From positions 1 to 64,000 of the forward strand of contig NZ_BAABBO010000024.1 in the NCBI RefSeq assembly GCF_039538005.1: a stretch of DNA of 64,000 bases. Reading direction: 5' to 3'. Below are positions 42,364 to 51,904 of this stretch, piece by piece. A program made the position numbers and the translations under genes. How positions within the stretch are numbered: position 1 is the first letter of the stretch; each line of letters begins with the position of its first letter. This stretch comes from Allohahella marinimesophila. Its GTDB lineage: Bacteria; Pseudomonadota; Gammaproteobacteria; Pseudomonadales; Oleiphilaceae. The notes under the pieces were generated by a model. That model saw only the letters and a program-made list of their open reading frames with translations, was not told the origin of the DNA and did not search any database.

Positions 42364-43650
42364 ATGGCCATCGAAATAAAAGCTCCGACCTTTCCAGAGT
42401 CCGTCGCAGACGGCGTCGTGGCGACCTGGCACAAGAAAGCTGGAGAGCAGGTCTCCAGGGATGAACTGATTGTCGACATCGAGACTGACAAGGTCGTGCT
42501 TGAGGTGGTTGCACCAGCAGACGGCGTGATCGAAAAGATCATCAGAGATGAAGGAGCCGTTGTCGAAAGCGCAGAAGTTCTCGCGATATTTAACGAGGGC
42601 GCTAGTGGCACTGCGGGTTCCGGCGATGGCGCATCAGTCAAATCAGAAGATAAAGCGGCTGATGCCCCGAAGGCTGAAAAAGCTGAGAGCCAGGCCCGTC
42701 ATCAGAGCGGCGGCATTGGGAAGTCCGACTCGGATGGTGAAGTCATTGCGAGTCCAGCTGCCAGGAAGATGCTTGATGAAAATGGATTGAGCGCTTCCGA
42801 TGTCGAAGCCAGCGGCAAGGGTGGACGTTTGACCAAGGAAGATGTGGTCAGTCATCTTGAAAAGAAGAAGTCGGATACTGGTGCACGCCAGGCCACCGCT
42901 GCTGCAAGTCAGCCGAAAGCTGCTGCAGACGATATGCCTGCAGGCGACCGGACCGAAAAACGTGTGCCCATGACCCGCTTGCGGGCCAGTATCGCGCGAA
43001 GGCTGCTCGAAGCACAGCACAATGCAGCCATGCTCACGACCTTCAATGAAGTGAACATGAAACCCGTCATGGACCTGCGTTCACAATACAAGGCGCAATT
43101 CGAGAAGCGTCACAACGGCACCAAGCTTGGCTTTATGTCATTCTTCGTCAAGGCAGCCACTGAAGCGCTGAAGCGTTTCCCCGCAGCCAATGCCTCCATC
43201 GATGGCAGTGATATCGTATATCACGGTTATCAGGACATAGGTGTGGCTGTGTCGAGCGACCGAGGTCTTGTCGTGCCGGTGCTTCGCAACGCGGAGCATA
43301 TGGGCCTTGCCGATATCGAGCGCTCGATTGGTGAATTCGGCAAGAAAGCAAAAGACGGCAAGCTCGCAATAGAAGATATGACTGGCGGTACCTTTACCAT
43401 CTCCAACGGTGGTGTGTTCGGGTCCCTCATGTCCACGCCTATCCTGAATCCGCCGCAGACAGCGATTCTTGGTATGCACAAGATTCAGGAACGACCAATG
43501 GCTGTCGATGGCGCGGTAGTCGTGTTGCCAATGATGTATTTGGCACTATCGTACGATCACCGCATGATCGATGGCAAAGAGGCCGTGCAGTTCCTCGTCA
43601 CCATCAAGGAATTGCTTGAGGATCCAGCGCGGATTCTGCTGGACATCTAG
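42364..43650 (+). CDS. sucB: dihydrolipoamide succinyltransferase (E2 of 2-oxoglutarate dehydrogenase)
   Basis: 428 residues. It forms the core of the complex and transfers succinyl groups to CoA. The single lipoyl domain (1-78) carries Lys43 in IETDKVVLEV; a charged Gly/Ser linker follows; the peripheral-subunit-binding domain is SPAARKMLDENGLSASDVE (about 123-155); the catalytic domain ends with LSYDHRMIDGKEAVQF, whose His and Asp act in transfer. AAGGA six bases before the ATG fixes the start. sucA ends 52 bases upstream. Confidence 0.97.
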   Translation: MAIEIKAPTFPESVADGVVATWHKKAGEQVSRDELIVDIETDKVVLEVVAPADGVIEKIIRDEGAVVESAEVLAIFNEGASGTAGSGDGASVKSEDKAADAPKAEKAESQARHQSGGIGKSDSDGEVIASPAARKMLDENGLSASDVEASGKGGRLTKEDVVSHLEKKKSDTGARQATAAASQPKAAADDMPAGDRTEKRVPMTRLRASIARRLLEAQHNAAMLTTFNEVNMKPVMDLRSQYKAQFEKRHNGTKLGFMSFFVKAATEALKRFPAANASIDGSDIVYHGYQDIGVAVSSDRGLVVPVLRNAEHMGLADIERSIGEFGKKAKDGKLAIEDMTGGTFTISNGGVFGSLMSTPILNPPQTAILGMHKIQERPMAVDGAVVVLPMMYLALSYDHRMIDGKEAVQFLVTIKELLEDPARILLDI

Positions 43651-43706
43651 AACACGCCGGCCTCAAGTTCGCAGCCAACTCAATAAAGCATTCGGGACAT
43701 ATACAG

Positions 43707-45149
43707 ATGGCAGAGAAATTTGACGTAATCGTAATAGGGTCAGGGCCTGGCGGCTATGTCGCCGCTATCAAGGCGGCTCAGCTCGGTTTGAAGACCGCCT
43801 GTGTGGAGAAATGGACGAACGATGCAGGGAAGGCCGTTCTCGGTGGTACCTGTCTCAACATCGGCTGCATTCCTTCGAAGGCGCTTCTGGAGTCATCACA
43901 CAAGCTGGAAGATGCCAAACACCGTTTCGACGTCCACGGCATCAATGTTGGCGAGGTCTCTGTTGATCTTGGCAAGATGATGGAGCGAAAGAACGGCATT
44001 GTGAAGAATCTGACGACCGGCATCGCTGGTCTCTTCAAATCCAATGGTGTGACTTCCATCCAGGGTTTCGGCAAGCTCCTGTCCAACAAGCAGGTCGAAG
44101 TGACTGATGCCAAGGGCAACAGTACAGTTTACGAAGCCGGAAACGTTGTTCTCGCAACAGGTTCGAAGCCCATTGAGATTCCACCAGCACCGATCGGTGA
44201 ACATATCGTCGATTCTGAAGGTGCTCTGAGCTTCGATGAAGTACCAAAGAAGCTCGGCGTCATTGGTGCGGGTGTCATAGGACTCGAGCTTGGTAGCGTC
44301 TGGTCGCGGCTTGGGTCCGAAGTCGTCGTACTTGAGGCGCTTGATACCTTCCTGGCTGGTGTCGACCAGCAGCTCGCGAAAGACGCCCTGAAGCAATTTA
44401 CCAAACAGGGCCTCGACATTCGACTCCGTGCACGGGTTACGGCCACTGAAGTCAGCCGCGGCAAGGTCAAAGTGACCTATACCGATAGCAAGGGTGAGCA
44501 GGAAATCAAGGTCGACAAGCTGATCGTTGCCGTGGGTAGAGGCCCCGTCACCGAGAACCTCCTGTCAGCAGATTCCAACGTAAACCTGGACGAGCGCGGC
44601 TTCATCTATGCCGACGACAACTGCATGACCAATGTTCCGGGCGTTTATGCTATCGGTGATTGCGTCCGCGGCCCAATGCTGGCGCACAAGGCCTCGGAAG
44701 AGGGCATCATGGTCGCAGAGCGTATCGCTGGTCAGAAAGCTCAGGTGAACTATGACACCATTCCATGGGTCATCTATACCCATCCCGAAATTGCCTGGGT
44801 TGGCAAGACTGAAGAGCAGTTGAAGGCTTCCGGCGAACCTTACAAGGTCGGAACCTTCCCCTTCGCGGCCAACGGTCGTGCGATGGCTGCAGATGCCACG
44901 ATGGGGCTGGTCAAGATTATCGCTCACGAAAAGACAGACAGGATTGTCGGTGTTCACATCATCGGTCCGCAGGCTTCGGAAATGATCGCGCAGGCGGTCA
45001 TTGCCATGGAGTTCGGATCGAGTGCTGAAGATCTGGCGCTGACTGTATTTGCTCACCCGACCCTGTCGGAGGCGGTCCACGAGGCTGCCCTCGCTGTCGA
45101 TGGGCACGCAATACATATTGCACAGAAGAAGAAGCGCCCTACCGCGTGA
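43707..45149 (+). CDS. lpdG: dihydrolipoamide dehydrogenase (E3)
   Basis: 480 residues. It reoxidises the lipoyl groups of 2-oxoglutarate dehydrogenase, and probably of other complexes, with NAD. FAD binding uses VIGSGPGGYVAA (9-20); the redox disulfide is Cys49 and Cys54 in GGTCLNIGCIPSKALL; NAD binding uses GVIGAGVIGLELGSVW; the dimer-contributed base is His in FAHPTLSEAVHEA. GGGA lies about ten bases before the ATG. Placement between sucB and sucC is the pseudomonad order. The symbol lpdG is borrowed from Pseudomonas; lpd would do equally well. Confidence 0.96.
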   Translation: MAEKFDVIVIGSGPGGYVAAIKAAQLGLKTACVEKWTNDAGKAVLGGTCLNIGCIPSKALLESSHKLEDAKHRFDVHGINVGEVSVDLGKMMERKNGIVKNLTTGIAGLFKSNGVTSIQGFGKLLSNKQVEVTDAKGNSTVYEAGNVVLATGSKPIEIPPAPIGEHIVDSEGALSFDEVPKKLGVIGAGVIGLELGSVWSRLGSEVVVLEALDTFLAGVDQQLAKDALKQFTKQGLDIRLRARVTATEVSRGKVKVTYTDSKGEQEIKVDKLIVAVGRGPVTENLLSADSNVNLDERGFIYADDNCMTNVPGVYAIGDCVRGPMLAHKASEEGIMVAERIAGQKAQVNYDTIPWVIYTHPEIAWVGKTEEQLKASGEPYKVGTFPFAANGRAMAADATMGLVKIIAHEKTDRIVGVHIIGPQASEMIAQAVIAMEFGSSAEDLALTVFAHPTLSEAVHEAALAVDGHAIHIAQKKKRPTA

Positions 45150-45198
45150 CCACAACGTCCAGGCGGCCTGATCGTCGCCACGGAGAAGGAAGAGAGTT

Positions 45199-46368
45199 AT
45201 GAATTTACATGAGTATCAGGGTAAGCAGCTGTTCGCCCAGTATGGTCTGCCCGTTTCAAAGGGTTTCGCTTGTGAATCGGCGCAGGAAGCCATGTCGGCT
45301 GCCGATGAAATTGGTGGCTCGAAATGGGTCGTGAAGGCGCAGGTTCACGCCGGCGGACGCGGCAAGGCCGGTGGCGTGAAGCTGGTCAAGTCCAAGGAAG
45401 AGATACGCGAGTTTGCTGAAAAGTGGCTGGGCAAGAACCTTGTCACTTATCAGACCGACGAGAAGGGTCAGCCGGTCAACAAGATTCTCGTGGAAAGCTG
45501 CACTGATATCGCCCAGGAGTTCTATCTGGGTGCGGTCGTCGACCGTGGGTCACGACGAGTTGTATTCATGGCCTCCACCGAAGGCGGCGTGGAAATTGAA
45601 AAAGTTGCGGAAGAGACACCTGAGAAAATTCTGAAAGCAGTCATCGATCCCCTGGTCGGTGCGCAGCCTTACCAGGGTCGTGACCTGGCTTTCCAGCTTG
45701 GCCTGGAAGGCGATCAGATCAAGCAGTTCACCAAGATATTCATGGGTCTGTCCAAGCTTTTCCACGAATGCGACCTGGCGCTGCTTGAAGTGAATCCACT
45801 GGTCATCACCAGTGAAGGCAATCTGCACTGTCTCGATGCCAAGGTCACTGTCGACAGCAATGCGATGTACCGCCAGAGCAAGATGCGAGACATGCACGAT
45901 CCAAGTCAGGAGGATGCACGCGAAGCACATGCTGCCAAGTGGGAGCTCAACTACGTTGCGCTCGACGGCAACATTGGTTGCATGGTCAACGGTGCTGGTC
46001 TGGCTATGGGCACTATGGATATCGTCAAGATCCACGGCGGTGAACCAGCGAACTTCCTGGACGTTGGCGGCGGCGCGACCAAGGAGCGCGTGACAGAAGC
46101 ATTCAAGATCATACTGTCCGATGACAAGGTCAAGGCTGTTCTGGTCAACATTTTCGGCGGCATCGTGCGTTGCGATCTTATCGCTGACGGCATTATCGGC
46201 GCGGTCGAGGAGGTCGGTGTAAAAATTCCGGTCGTTGTCAGACTCGAAGGGAACAATGCCGAACTCGGAACGAAGCGACTGGCCGATAGCGGTCTTAACA
46301 TTATTGCTGCAAAAAGCCTGACCGATGCTGCTGATTCCGTGGTCAAGGCTGCAGGAGGTCAAGCGTGA
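45199..46368 (+). CDS. sucC: succinyl-CoA synthetase beta subunit
   Basis: 389 residues. With SucD it makes ATP or GTP from succinyl-CoA. The start MNLHEYQGKQLFAQYGLP is the family N-terminus, the ATP-grasp fold follows (WVVKAQVHAGGRGKAGGVK), and LLEVNPLVITSEGNLHCLDAKV holds metal-binding residues. The C-terminal domain has NIFGGIVRCDLIADGI. GGAAGAGAG precedes the ATG. Its stop overlaps the sucD GTG start (GTGA). Confidence 0.97.
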   Translation: MNLHEYQGKQLFAQYGLPVSKGFACESAQEAMSAADEIGGSKWVVKAQVHAGGRGKAGGVKLVKSKEEIREFAEKWLGKNLVTYQTDEKGQPVNKILVESCTDIAQEFYLGAVVDRGSRRVVFMASTEGGVEIEKVAEETPEKILKAVIDPLVGAQPYQGRDLAFQLGLEGDQIKQFTKIFMGLSKLFHECDLALLEVNPLVITSEGNLHCLDAKVTVDSNAMYRQSKMRDMHDPSQEDAREAHAAKWELNYVALDGNIGCMVNGAGLAMGTMDIVKIHGGEPANFLDVGGGATKERVTEAFKIILSDDKVKAVLVNIFGGIVRCDLIADGIIGAVEEVGVKIPVVVRLEGNNAELGTKRLADSGLNIIAAKSLTDAADSVVKAAGGQA

Positions 46369-47240
46369 GCATTTTAATCAATAAAGAGACCAAGGTTATC
46401 TGTCAGGGCTTTACCGGCTCGCAGGGTACATTCCACTCCAAGCAGGCGATCGAGTACGGCACGAAAATGGTCGGTGGTGTCACGCCGGGCAAGGGCGGAC
46501 AGACCCATCTTGACCTGCCTGTATTCAATACGGTTCGCGAAGCTGTAGAGCAGACGGGTGCTGAAGCCTCTGTGATTTACGTTCCTGCGCCTTTCTGCAA
46601 GGACTCTATCCTGGAAGCAGCCAATGCCGGCATCAAGCTGATTATCTGTATCACTGAAGGCGTGCCGACCCTGGACATGCTCGATGCGAAAGTGAAGTGC
46701 GACGAACTCGGTGTCAGGTTGATCGGTCCAAACTGCCCGGGTGTCATCACACCGGGTGAGTGCAAGATCGGTATCATGCCAGGACATATCCACAAGCCAG
46801 GCAAGGTGGGCATCGTTTCACGAAGTGGTACCTTGACCTACGAAGCGGTCAAGCAGACCACGGATGCTGGCTATGGCCAGTCGACCTGTGTCGGTATTGG
46901 TGGCGACCCGATTCCGGGTAGCAACTTTATCGATATTCTCAAGCTTTTCGAGCAGGATCCGCAGACTGAAGCCATTGTCATGATTGGTGAAATCGGTGGC
47001 ACGGCTGAAGAAGAAGCTGCTGAGTACATCAAGCACAATGTCACCAAGCCCGTGGTATCCTATATCGCTGGTGTCACGGCACCTGCTGGTAAGCGCATGG
47101 GCCATGCCGGTGCCATTATCGCTGGCGGCAAGGGCACGGCGGACGAGAAATTTGCTGCGCTCGAAAGTGCCGGTGTTACTACGGTCAAGTCACTTGCCGA
47201 TATCGGCAAGGGGCTGGCAAAAGCCACAGGCTGGAGCTGA
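46365..47240 (+). CDS. sucD: succinyl-CoA synthetase alpha subunit
   Basis: 291 residues. CoA binds the N-terminal Rossmann domain (ICQGFTGSQGTFHSKQAI), and the phosphohistidine is in GHAGAIIAGGKGTADEK. IGPNCPGVITPGECKIG is also typical. The start is a GTG overlapping the sucC stop, with AGGAGG six bases upstream, so this is well supported. It is the last gene of the TCA supercluster and is followed by a strong terminator. Confidence 0.97.
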   Translation: MSILINKETKVICQGFTGSQGTFHSKQAIEYGTKMVGGVTPGKGGQTHLDLPVFNTVREAVEQTGAEASVIYVPAPFCKDSILEAANAGIKLIICITEGVPTLDMLDAKVKCDELGVRLIGPNCPGVITPGECKIGIMPGHIHKPGKVGIVSRSGTLTYEAVKQTTDAGYGQSTCVGIGGDPIPGSNFIDILKLFEQDPQTEAIVMIGEIGGTAEEEAAEYIKHNVTKPVVSYIAGVTAPAGKRMGHAGAIIAGGKGTADEKFAALESAGVTTVKSLADIGKGLAKATGWS

Positions 47241-47296
47241 GACAGCTCAGACTGCCGCTAACGGTGGTCTGAACTGAACGAAGCACACAAAAAAAC

Positions 47297-47332
47297 GGCG
47301 TGTAAGCACAGGATGTTTGCACGCCTTTTTTT
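47297..47332. terminator. strong intrinsic terminator after sucD
   Basis: An 11-pair stem (GGCGTGTAAGC 47297-47307 with GTTTGCACGCC 47315-47325, two G-T pairs) runs into seven T on the plus strand, and an A run precedes it, so it can work in both directions. It ends the sdh-suc transcript 57 bases after sucD. Confidence 0.92.
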
Positions 47333-47376
47333 ATTGTTGCAGGATATCGTCTTTCCATGATTCGACAGGTTTACAA

Positions 47377-48591
47377 GTGAGTTCGGTAGATTCGCAAAAT
47401 CGCATCCTTTCGGGCATGCGCTCCACAGGCAAGTTGCACCTCGGCCATTATCATGGGGTTCTCAAGAACTGGGTAAAACTGCAGCACGAGTATGAGTGCT
47501 TTTTCTTCGCGGCAGACTGGCATGCGCTGACGACTCACTACGAGTCCCCGTGGGGCATTCAGGATGCTGTTTGGGAAATGATCCTGGACTGGCTGGCCGC
47601 AGGGGTCGACCCTGGCTCGGCTACAATGTTCATTCAGTCGAAAGTGCCAGAGCACGCTGAATTGCACCTTCTGTTGTCGATGATTGCGCCCCTGGGCTGG
47701 CTCGAACGTGTGCCAACCTACAAGGATCAGCAGGAAGCGCTGAAGGAAAAGGATCTCGCGACTTACGGCTTTCTCGGGTATCCGCTATTGCAGAGTGCGG
47801 ACATTCTTATCTATCGGGCTGGTCTGGTGCCGGTGGGTGCCGATCAGGTGTCCCATATTGAGCTGACTCGCGAAATCGCGCGCCGCTTCAATCATATCTA
47901 TGGGCGGGAACCTGATTTCGAAGCTCAGGCTGAAGCCGCTATCAAGAAAATGGGCAAGAAGACTGCCAAGCTGTACGTCAACCTGCGAAAGAAATACACC
48001 GAACAGGGCGAGGATATCGCCCTCGAAACTGCTCGAGCATTGGTGCGGGATCAACAGAATATTTCATTGAGCGATCGCGACCGGCTGTTGGGCTATCTCG
48101 AAGGCGGGGGCAAGGTGATTCTGCCGGAGCCACAGGCTCTGTTGACGCCTGACTCGAAGATGCCGGGCCTCGATGGCCGGAAGATGTCGAAGTCCTATGG
48201 CAATTTCATCAGTCTCCGGGAAGATCCGGAAGAAGTCGCACTGAAGATCAAGACCATGCAAACTGATCCGCAACGTGTGAGACGCAGCGATCCCGGCGAT
48301 CCTGACAAGTGTCCGGTCTGGCAACTGCATCAGGTGTATTCGCCTGACGCCACCAAGGCCTGGGTATGGGAAGGCTGCACCACGGCAGGCATCGGCTGCA
48401 TCGAGTGCAAGAAACCTGTTGCCGAAGCGGTCATCGACGAGCAGCAACCCATGCGCGAACGGGCCAAGCGCTTCGAAAAAGATCCGCGTCTCGTGCGCAG
48501 CATTATTGCCGACGGTAATGACAAGGCGCGCGATGCCGCGAAACAGACGCTCGAAGAAGTGAGGCAGGTCATGGGCCTGGGCTACGACTGA
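47377..48591 (+). CDS. trpS: tryptophanyl-tRNA synthetase
   Basis: 404 residues. It charges tRNA-Trp. Class I signatures are HLGHYHG (HIGH equivalent, about residues 22-28) and KMSKSYGN. The length exceeds the roughly 330-residue E. coli enzyme and matches the longer form seen in pseudomonads. I chose the GTG at 47377 (MSSVDSQNRILSGM) with AGG eight bases upstream; the open frame extends to 47317, but that would translate the terminator stem. Four genes follow closely on the same strand or overlap (scpA, scpB, rluB), so they are likely co-transcribed. Confidence 0.95.
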   Translation: MSSVDSQNRILSGMRSTGKLHLGHYHGVLKNWVKLQHEYECFFFAADWHALTTHYESPWGIQDAVWEMILDWLAAGVDPGSATMFIQSKVPEHAELHLLLSMIAPLGWLERVPTYKDQQEALKEKDLATYGFLGYPLLQSADILIYRAGLVPVGADQVSHIELTREIARRFNHIYGREPDFEAQAEAAIKKMGKKTAKLYVNLRKKYTEQGEDIALETARALVRDQQNISLSDRDRLLGYLEGGGKVILPEPQALLTPDSKMPGLDGRKMSKSYGNFISLREDPEEVALKIKTMQTDPQRVRRSDPGDPDKCPVWQLHQVYSPDATKAWVWEGCTTAGIGCIECKKPVAEAVIDEQQPMRERAKRFEKDPRLVRSIIADGNDKARDAAKQTLEEVRQVMGLGYD

Positions 48592-48632
48592 GCGATACTG
48601 CATCGGGCCAGCAAGCCCTGCCACTGGGGATC

Positions 48633-49424
48633 GTGGATGGAGAGCCCTATCTCGACACGCCCCAGGATCTCTATATACCGCCAGATGCGCTCGAGATCTT
48701 TCTCGATCAGTTTGAAGGCCCGCTGGATTTGCTGCTGTATCTGATCCGCAAGCAGAATGTTGATATCCTGAATATCAACCTGACGCATATCACCAGGCAG
48801 TACATGCAGTATATCGAAGCCATGCAGGGGCTGCGTTTTGAACTTGCGGCCGATTATCTGGTCATGGCTGCCATGCTGGCCGAGATCAAGAGCCGCTCGC
48901 TGTTGCCGCGTCGTCAGGAGGCTGAAGCGGAAGAGGATGACCCACGGGCTCAGCTCCTGCGGAGGCTACAGATTTACGAGCAATTCAAGAACGCGGCCGA
49001 CCGAATGGATGAGTTGCCGAGAATGGACCGGGATTTTGTGGCAGCTTCTGCCGAAACGCCTGTGTTCAATCTGCACCGGCCACTGCCAGAGGTAGAGCTG
49101 GACGATCTGCTCGCAGCACTCAGAACCGTGTTGCACCGTTCCAGTCTGTTCGAACACCATCAGATCAAGCCTGAAAAGCTCTCTACGCGCTCGCGCATGG
49201 CGAGCATTCTTGATCTGATTCAGAGCCGGCGTGAGTCAGGGGGGAACAGGTTTGTGGCTTTTTCGGAACTGTTTACCCCTGCCGAAGGGCGTGCAGGTGT
49301 GATCGTCAGCTTTGTCGCTGTTCTTGAGCTTGTGAAAAGTCACATGATCAAACTGACCCAGAATGAAGCCTTTGGGCAGGTGTACGTCAGCGCCATCAGT
49401 GAGTCTGTTTCAGATGACGCTTGA
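48633..49424 (+). CDS. scpA: segregation and condensation protein A
   Basis: 263 residues. ScpA is the kleisin that bridges the SMC dimer heads together with ScpB. Typical parts are LDQFEGPLDLLLYLIRKQNVDILNI (about 23-47), YLVMAAMLAEIKSRSLLPR and a winged-helix C-terminus (RAGVIVSFVAVLELVKSHMI). The start is a GTG with GGGGA close to it, giving MDGEPYLD; the exact start is uncertain. SMC itself is encoded about 3.4 kb further on, after rluB, the cyclase and gntR. Confidence 0.93.
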   Translation: MDGEPYLDTPQDLYIPPDALEIFLDQFEGPLDLLLYLIRKQNVDILNINLTHITRQYMQYIEAMQGLRFELAADYLVMAAMLAEIKSRSLLPRRQEAEAEEDDPRAQLLRRLQIYEQFKNAADRMDELPRMDRDFVAASAETPVFNLHRPLPEVELDDLLAALRTVLHRSSLFEHHQIKPEKLSTRSRMASILDLIQSRRESGGNRFVAFSELFTPAEGRAGVIVSFVAVLELVKSHMIKLTQNEAFGQVYVSAISESVSDDA

Positions 49425-49995
49425 ATACATTGTAGAGGCGCTACTGTTTGCCGCCGACAAACCTTTGTCGATAGCGGAACTGCTTGCGCTGGTGAACTCC
49501 CGTGAGCTCAACGCCGATGCCTTGCAGATGCAGACTGCACTGGACACATTGATGGAGCGCTACAATGGGCGCGGGGTTGAATTGCAGAAGCTCGCCAGTG
49601 GCTATCGTTTCCAGACTAGTGTGGCTGCCAGTCACCGGGTGTCTGCGCTGTTCGATGAACGGCCGCCGCGATATTCGCGCGCCTTGCTCGAAACGCTTGC
49701 CATTATTGCCTACAGGCAGCCAGTGACCCGTGGAGAAATAGAGGATATTCGAGGTGTCGCGGTCAACTCGTCCATCGTGAAAACGCTTCAGGAGAGGGAG
49801 TGGATCAAGATTATCGGTCACAAGGAAGTGCCAGGCCGTCCGGCCTTGCTGGGAACCACCAGGCAGTTCCTCGATTACTTTAACCTGCAAAGCCTGGAAC
49901 AGTTACCTACGATTGCTGATACAGGCGAATCCGCAGATGGCCTGGTCGACAGCCTGACGGATGCATTGAAACAAGACCCCGGAGTTGTCCATTGA
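49414..49995 (+). CDS. scpB: segregation and condensation protein B
   Basis: 193 residues. ScpB dimers bind the ScpA kleisin and complete the SMC complex. The tandem winged helices show as LEYIVEALLFAADKPLSIAELLALV and SRALLETLAIIAYRQPVTRGEIEDIRGVAVNSSIVKTL, followed by GRPALLGTTRQFLDYF, all family-typical. The ATG at 49414 overlaps the scpA stop by 11 bases; the longer frame from 49363 lies within scpA and is rejected. Confidence 0.95.
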   Translation: MTLEYIVEALLFAADKPLSIAELLALVNSRELNADALQMQTALDTLMERYNGRGVELQKLASGYRFQTSVAASHRVSALFDERPPRYSRALLETLAIIAYRQPVTRGEIEDIRGVAVNSSIVKTLQEREWIKIIGHKEVPGRPALLGTTRQFLDYFNLQSLEQLPTIADTGESADGLVDSLTDALKQDPGVVH

Positions 49996-50915
49996 GTTCT
50001 ACCAGTTCTTCCCATACAGCGGCCACTGAAAAGCTGCAGAAAGTGCTAGCGGCAGCCGGTATCGCTTCGCGCCGTCAGGCAGAAGTCCTGATTTCCGAAG
50101 GACGCGTCAAGGTTAACCAGCAGGTGGCTGGTCTCGGCGATCGAGTTGGGCCTGATGATGTCATCAGGCTGGATGGTCATGTCATCAACAGGGTCGCCAA
50201 GGCTGACGAAGCTTCTGTGCAGGTGCTTGTACTGAACAAGCCAGAGGGGCTGATCTGTTCACGCAATGATCCCGAAGGCCGGCCGACGGTGTTCGACAAG
50301 CTCCCGCGCCCCGTCAGTGGCCGCTGGATTGCCGTGGGTCGACTGGATATCAATACTTCAGGGCTCTTGCTGCTGACGACTGACGGTGAGCTGGCCAACC
50401 GCCTGATGCATCCATCGTATGAAATTGAACGCTCTTATCTCGTGCGGGTAAACGGCCGCGTCAACGATACCATGATCACTGCCTTGCAAACGGGTGTCGA
50501 GCTCGAAGATGGGCCAGCCAAGTTCGACAGCATCCAGGTCAACCCGAGTGATTCGAGTAACCAGTGGTTCATGGTGAGTCTGAAAGAGGGCAGGAATCGC
50601 GAGGTCCGACGTTTGTGGGAGTCGCAGGGCGTGATTGTCAGCCGCTTGAAGCGGGTCAGCTACGGGACCCTGTCGCTGCCATCACGGCTTCGCTCGGGTC
50701 AGTGGGATCTGCTTGGTCAGAAGGACGTGACCGCGCTCTACAAGGCCGTGTCGCTGGAACCGAAACCAGTGACTGTACTGGCGCCGAAAGTTCAGGAGCG
50801 GGTTGATCGTGCCCAGAGGAAGTCAGCTATCAAGGCGCCGGACAAGCGAACTCAGGCACCGAGAGAGAAGTCTTCGAGGAAGAGCTATCGCGCAGACGAA
50901 GGCCGCCATCGCTAG
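49992..50915 (+). CDS. rluB: 23S rRNA pseudouridine-2605 synthase
   Basis: 307 residues. It isomerises U2605 in 23S rRNA (E. coli numbering). An S4 RNA-binding domain (KLQKVLAAAGIASRRQAEVLI) precedes the catalytic domain with Asp119 in AVGRLDINTSGLLLL. GRNREVRRLWESQG is the other conserved block. The C-terminal 60 residues are basic and low in complexity (KSAIKAPDKRTQAPREKSSRK). The start is a TTG overlapping the scpB stop (TTGA), with GGAG eight bases upstream. RluE is a shorter relative; length and tail favour RluB. Confidence 0.92.
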   Translation: MSSTSSSHTAATEKLQKVLAAAGIASRRQAEVLISEGRVKVNQQVAGLGDRVGPDDVIRLDGHVINRVAKADEASVQVLVLNKPEGLICSRNDPEGRPTVFDKLPRPVSGRWIAVGRLDINTSGLLLLTTDGELANRLMHPSYEIERSYLVRVNGRVNDTMITALQTGVELEDGPAKFDSIQVNPSDSSNQWFMVSLKEGRNREVRRLWESQGVIVSRLKRVSYGTLSLPSRLRSGQWDLLGQKDVTALYKAVSLEPKPVTVLAPKVQERVDRAQRKSAIKAPDKRTQAPREKSSRKSYRADEGRHR

Positions 50916-50928
50916 AACGCCCGACCTT

Positions 50929-51813
50929 TCAGCCCAGGTCTATCAGAACCTTGTTCCGACCTGACTGTTTGGCCTTGTAAAGGGCGCGGTCAGCTCGTGA
51001 AAGCAGGTCAGAGCGGGTGTCTTCAGGTTTGTAGGCAGAGACACCGAAGCTGGCGGTACAAGGGATCGTGGCGCCGTTGAACGAAAAACGGTGGGACTCG
51101 ATTTTCAAACGCAGTCGCTCGGCAATGATGGATGCGCCCTCAGCATCAGTTTTCGGCAGGATAATACCGAACTCCTCGCCGCCAAAGCGGAAGGGAAAAT
51201 CCGATTCCCGACAGACTTCCTGCATGATAGTCGCGGTTTGCATCAATACCGCGTCACCGGCCATATGACCGTAGGTGTCATTGACCATCTTGAAAAAGTC
51301 CAGGTCCAGCATAATTACCGACATTGGTTCTGCATGTCGGAAAACCAGCGCGATTTCGCGTTGCAGCTGCCCGTCCATCGCCATCTTGTTCGCGATACCG
51401 GTTAGCGGATCGCGCATGGCCAGATCCAGCGCCGCCTGGTAGCGGATGGCATTTCGCAGCGGGTAGATCAGCGCCGAGAGCATGCACTCGAAGTCGTTCA
51501 GTTCGTCCGCGCCCAGCTTGCTTGACCGGAAAATAGTGAGTTCACCCAGCTGTTGGCCCTCGAGCTTGAGGCCATAGTTTGCCGAATGTCTGGCTTTCTC
51601 GTTTCGTGCCAGCGTCGTATTTCGACCCTGATAACTGTACTTCATGCGATCAATGCTGAGCCAGTCGGCCGCTTCGCTAAAGAATATGTCGAGAAGTTCA
51701 GCGAGGTCGAGCGAAGTCTGCAGCTTGCGAATGAGTGATTGATTGAGGCGGTCGAGCTTCAGTGACCTGGGCTCGCGACTGCTTGCAAGTGTGATGATGT
51801 TCTTCTCGACCAT
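50929..51813 (-). CDS. GGDEF diguanylate cyclase with sensor-like N-terminus
   Basis: 294 residues. The C-terminal GGDEF domain (about 130-294) has the active-site loop FRFGGEEFG and, five residues before it, RESD, an intact RxxD inhibitory site; DLDFFKMVNDTYGH binds the nucleotide. The enzyme should make cyclic di-GMP and be inhibited by product. The N-terminal 120 residues look like a small GAF-type fold (LAELLDIFFSEAADWLSIDRMKYSY; LKLEGQQLGELTIFRSSKL). No signal peptide or membrane helix is present. I chose the ATG at 51813 (GGGA upstream); another ATG at 51888 preceded by GGAAAG is possible. Convergent with rluB. Confidence 0.88.
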   Translation of the reverse strand: MVEKNIITLASSREPRSLKLDRLNQSLIRKLQTSLDLAELLDIFFSEAADWLSIDRMKYSYQGRNTTLARNEKARHSANYGLKLEGQQLGELTIFRSSKLGADELNDFECMLSALIYPLRNAIRYQAALDLAMRDPLTGIANKMAMDGQLQREIALVFRHAEPMSVIMLDLDFFKMVNDTYGHMAGDAVLMQTATIMQEVCRESDFPFRFGGEEFGIILPKTDAEGASIIAERLRLKIESHRFSFNGATIPCTASFGVSAYKPEDTRSDLLSRADRALYKAKQSGRNKVLIDLG

Positions 51814-51904
51814 GGTGGTTCCCGCGTCCTGGGTGTGGCAAAACAACTGTATTCGTTGCCGTTCTGCTGTACATGAAGCGTATTTCATGCCACTTTCCAA
51901 AACT

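Noticed and set aside
47317..47376. Upstream start for trpS
   Set aside because: The added codons would translate the sucD terminator stem and its T run; the GTG at 47377 with AGG upstream fits better.
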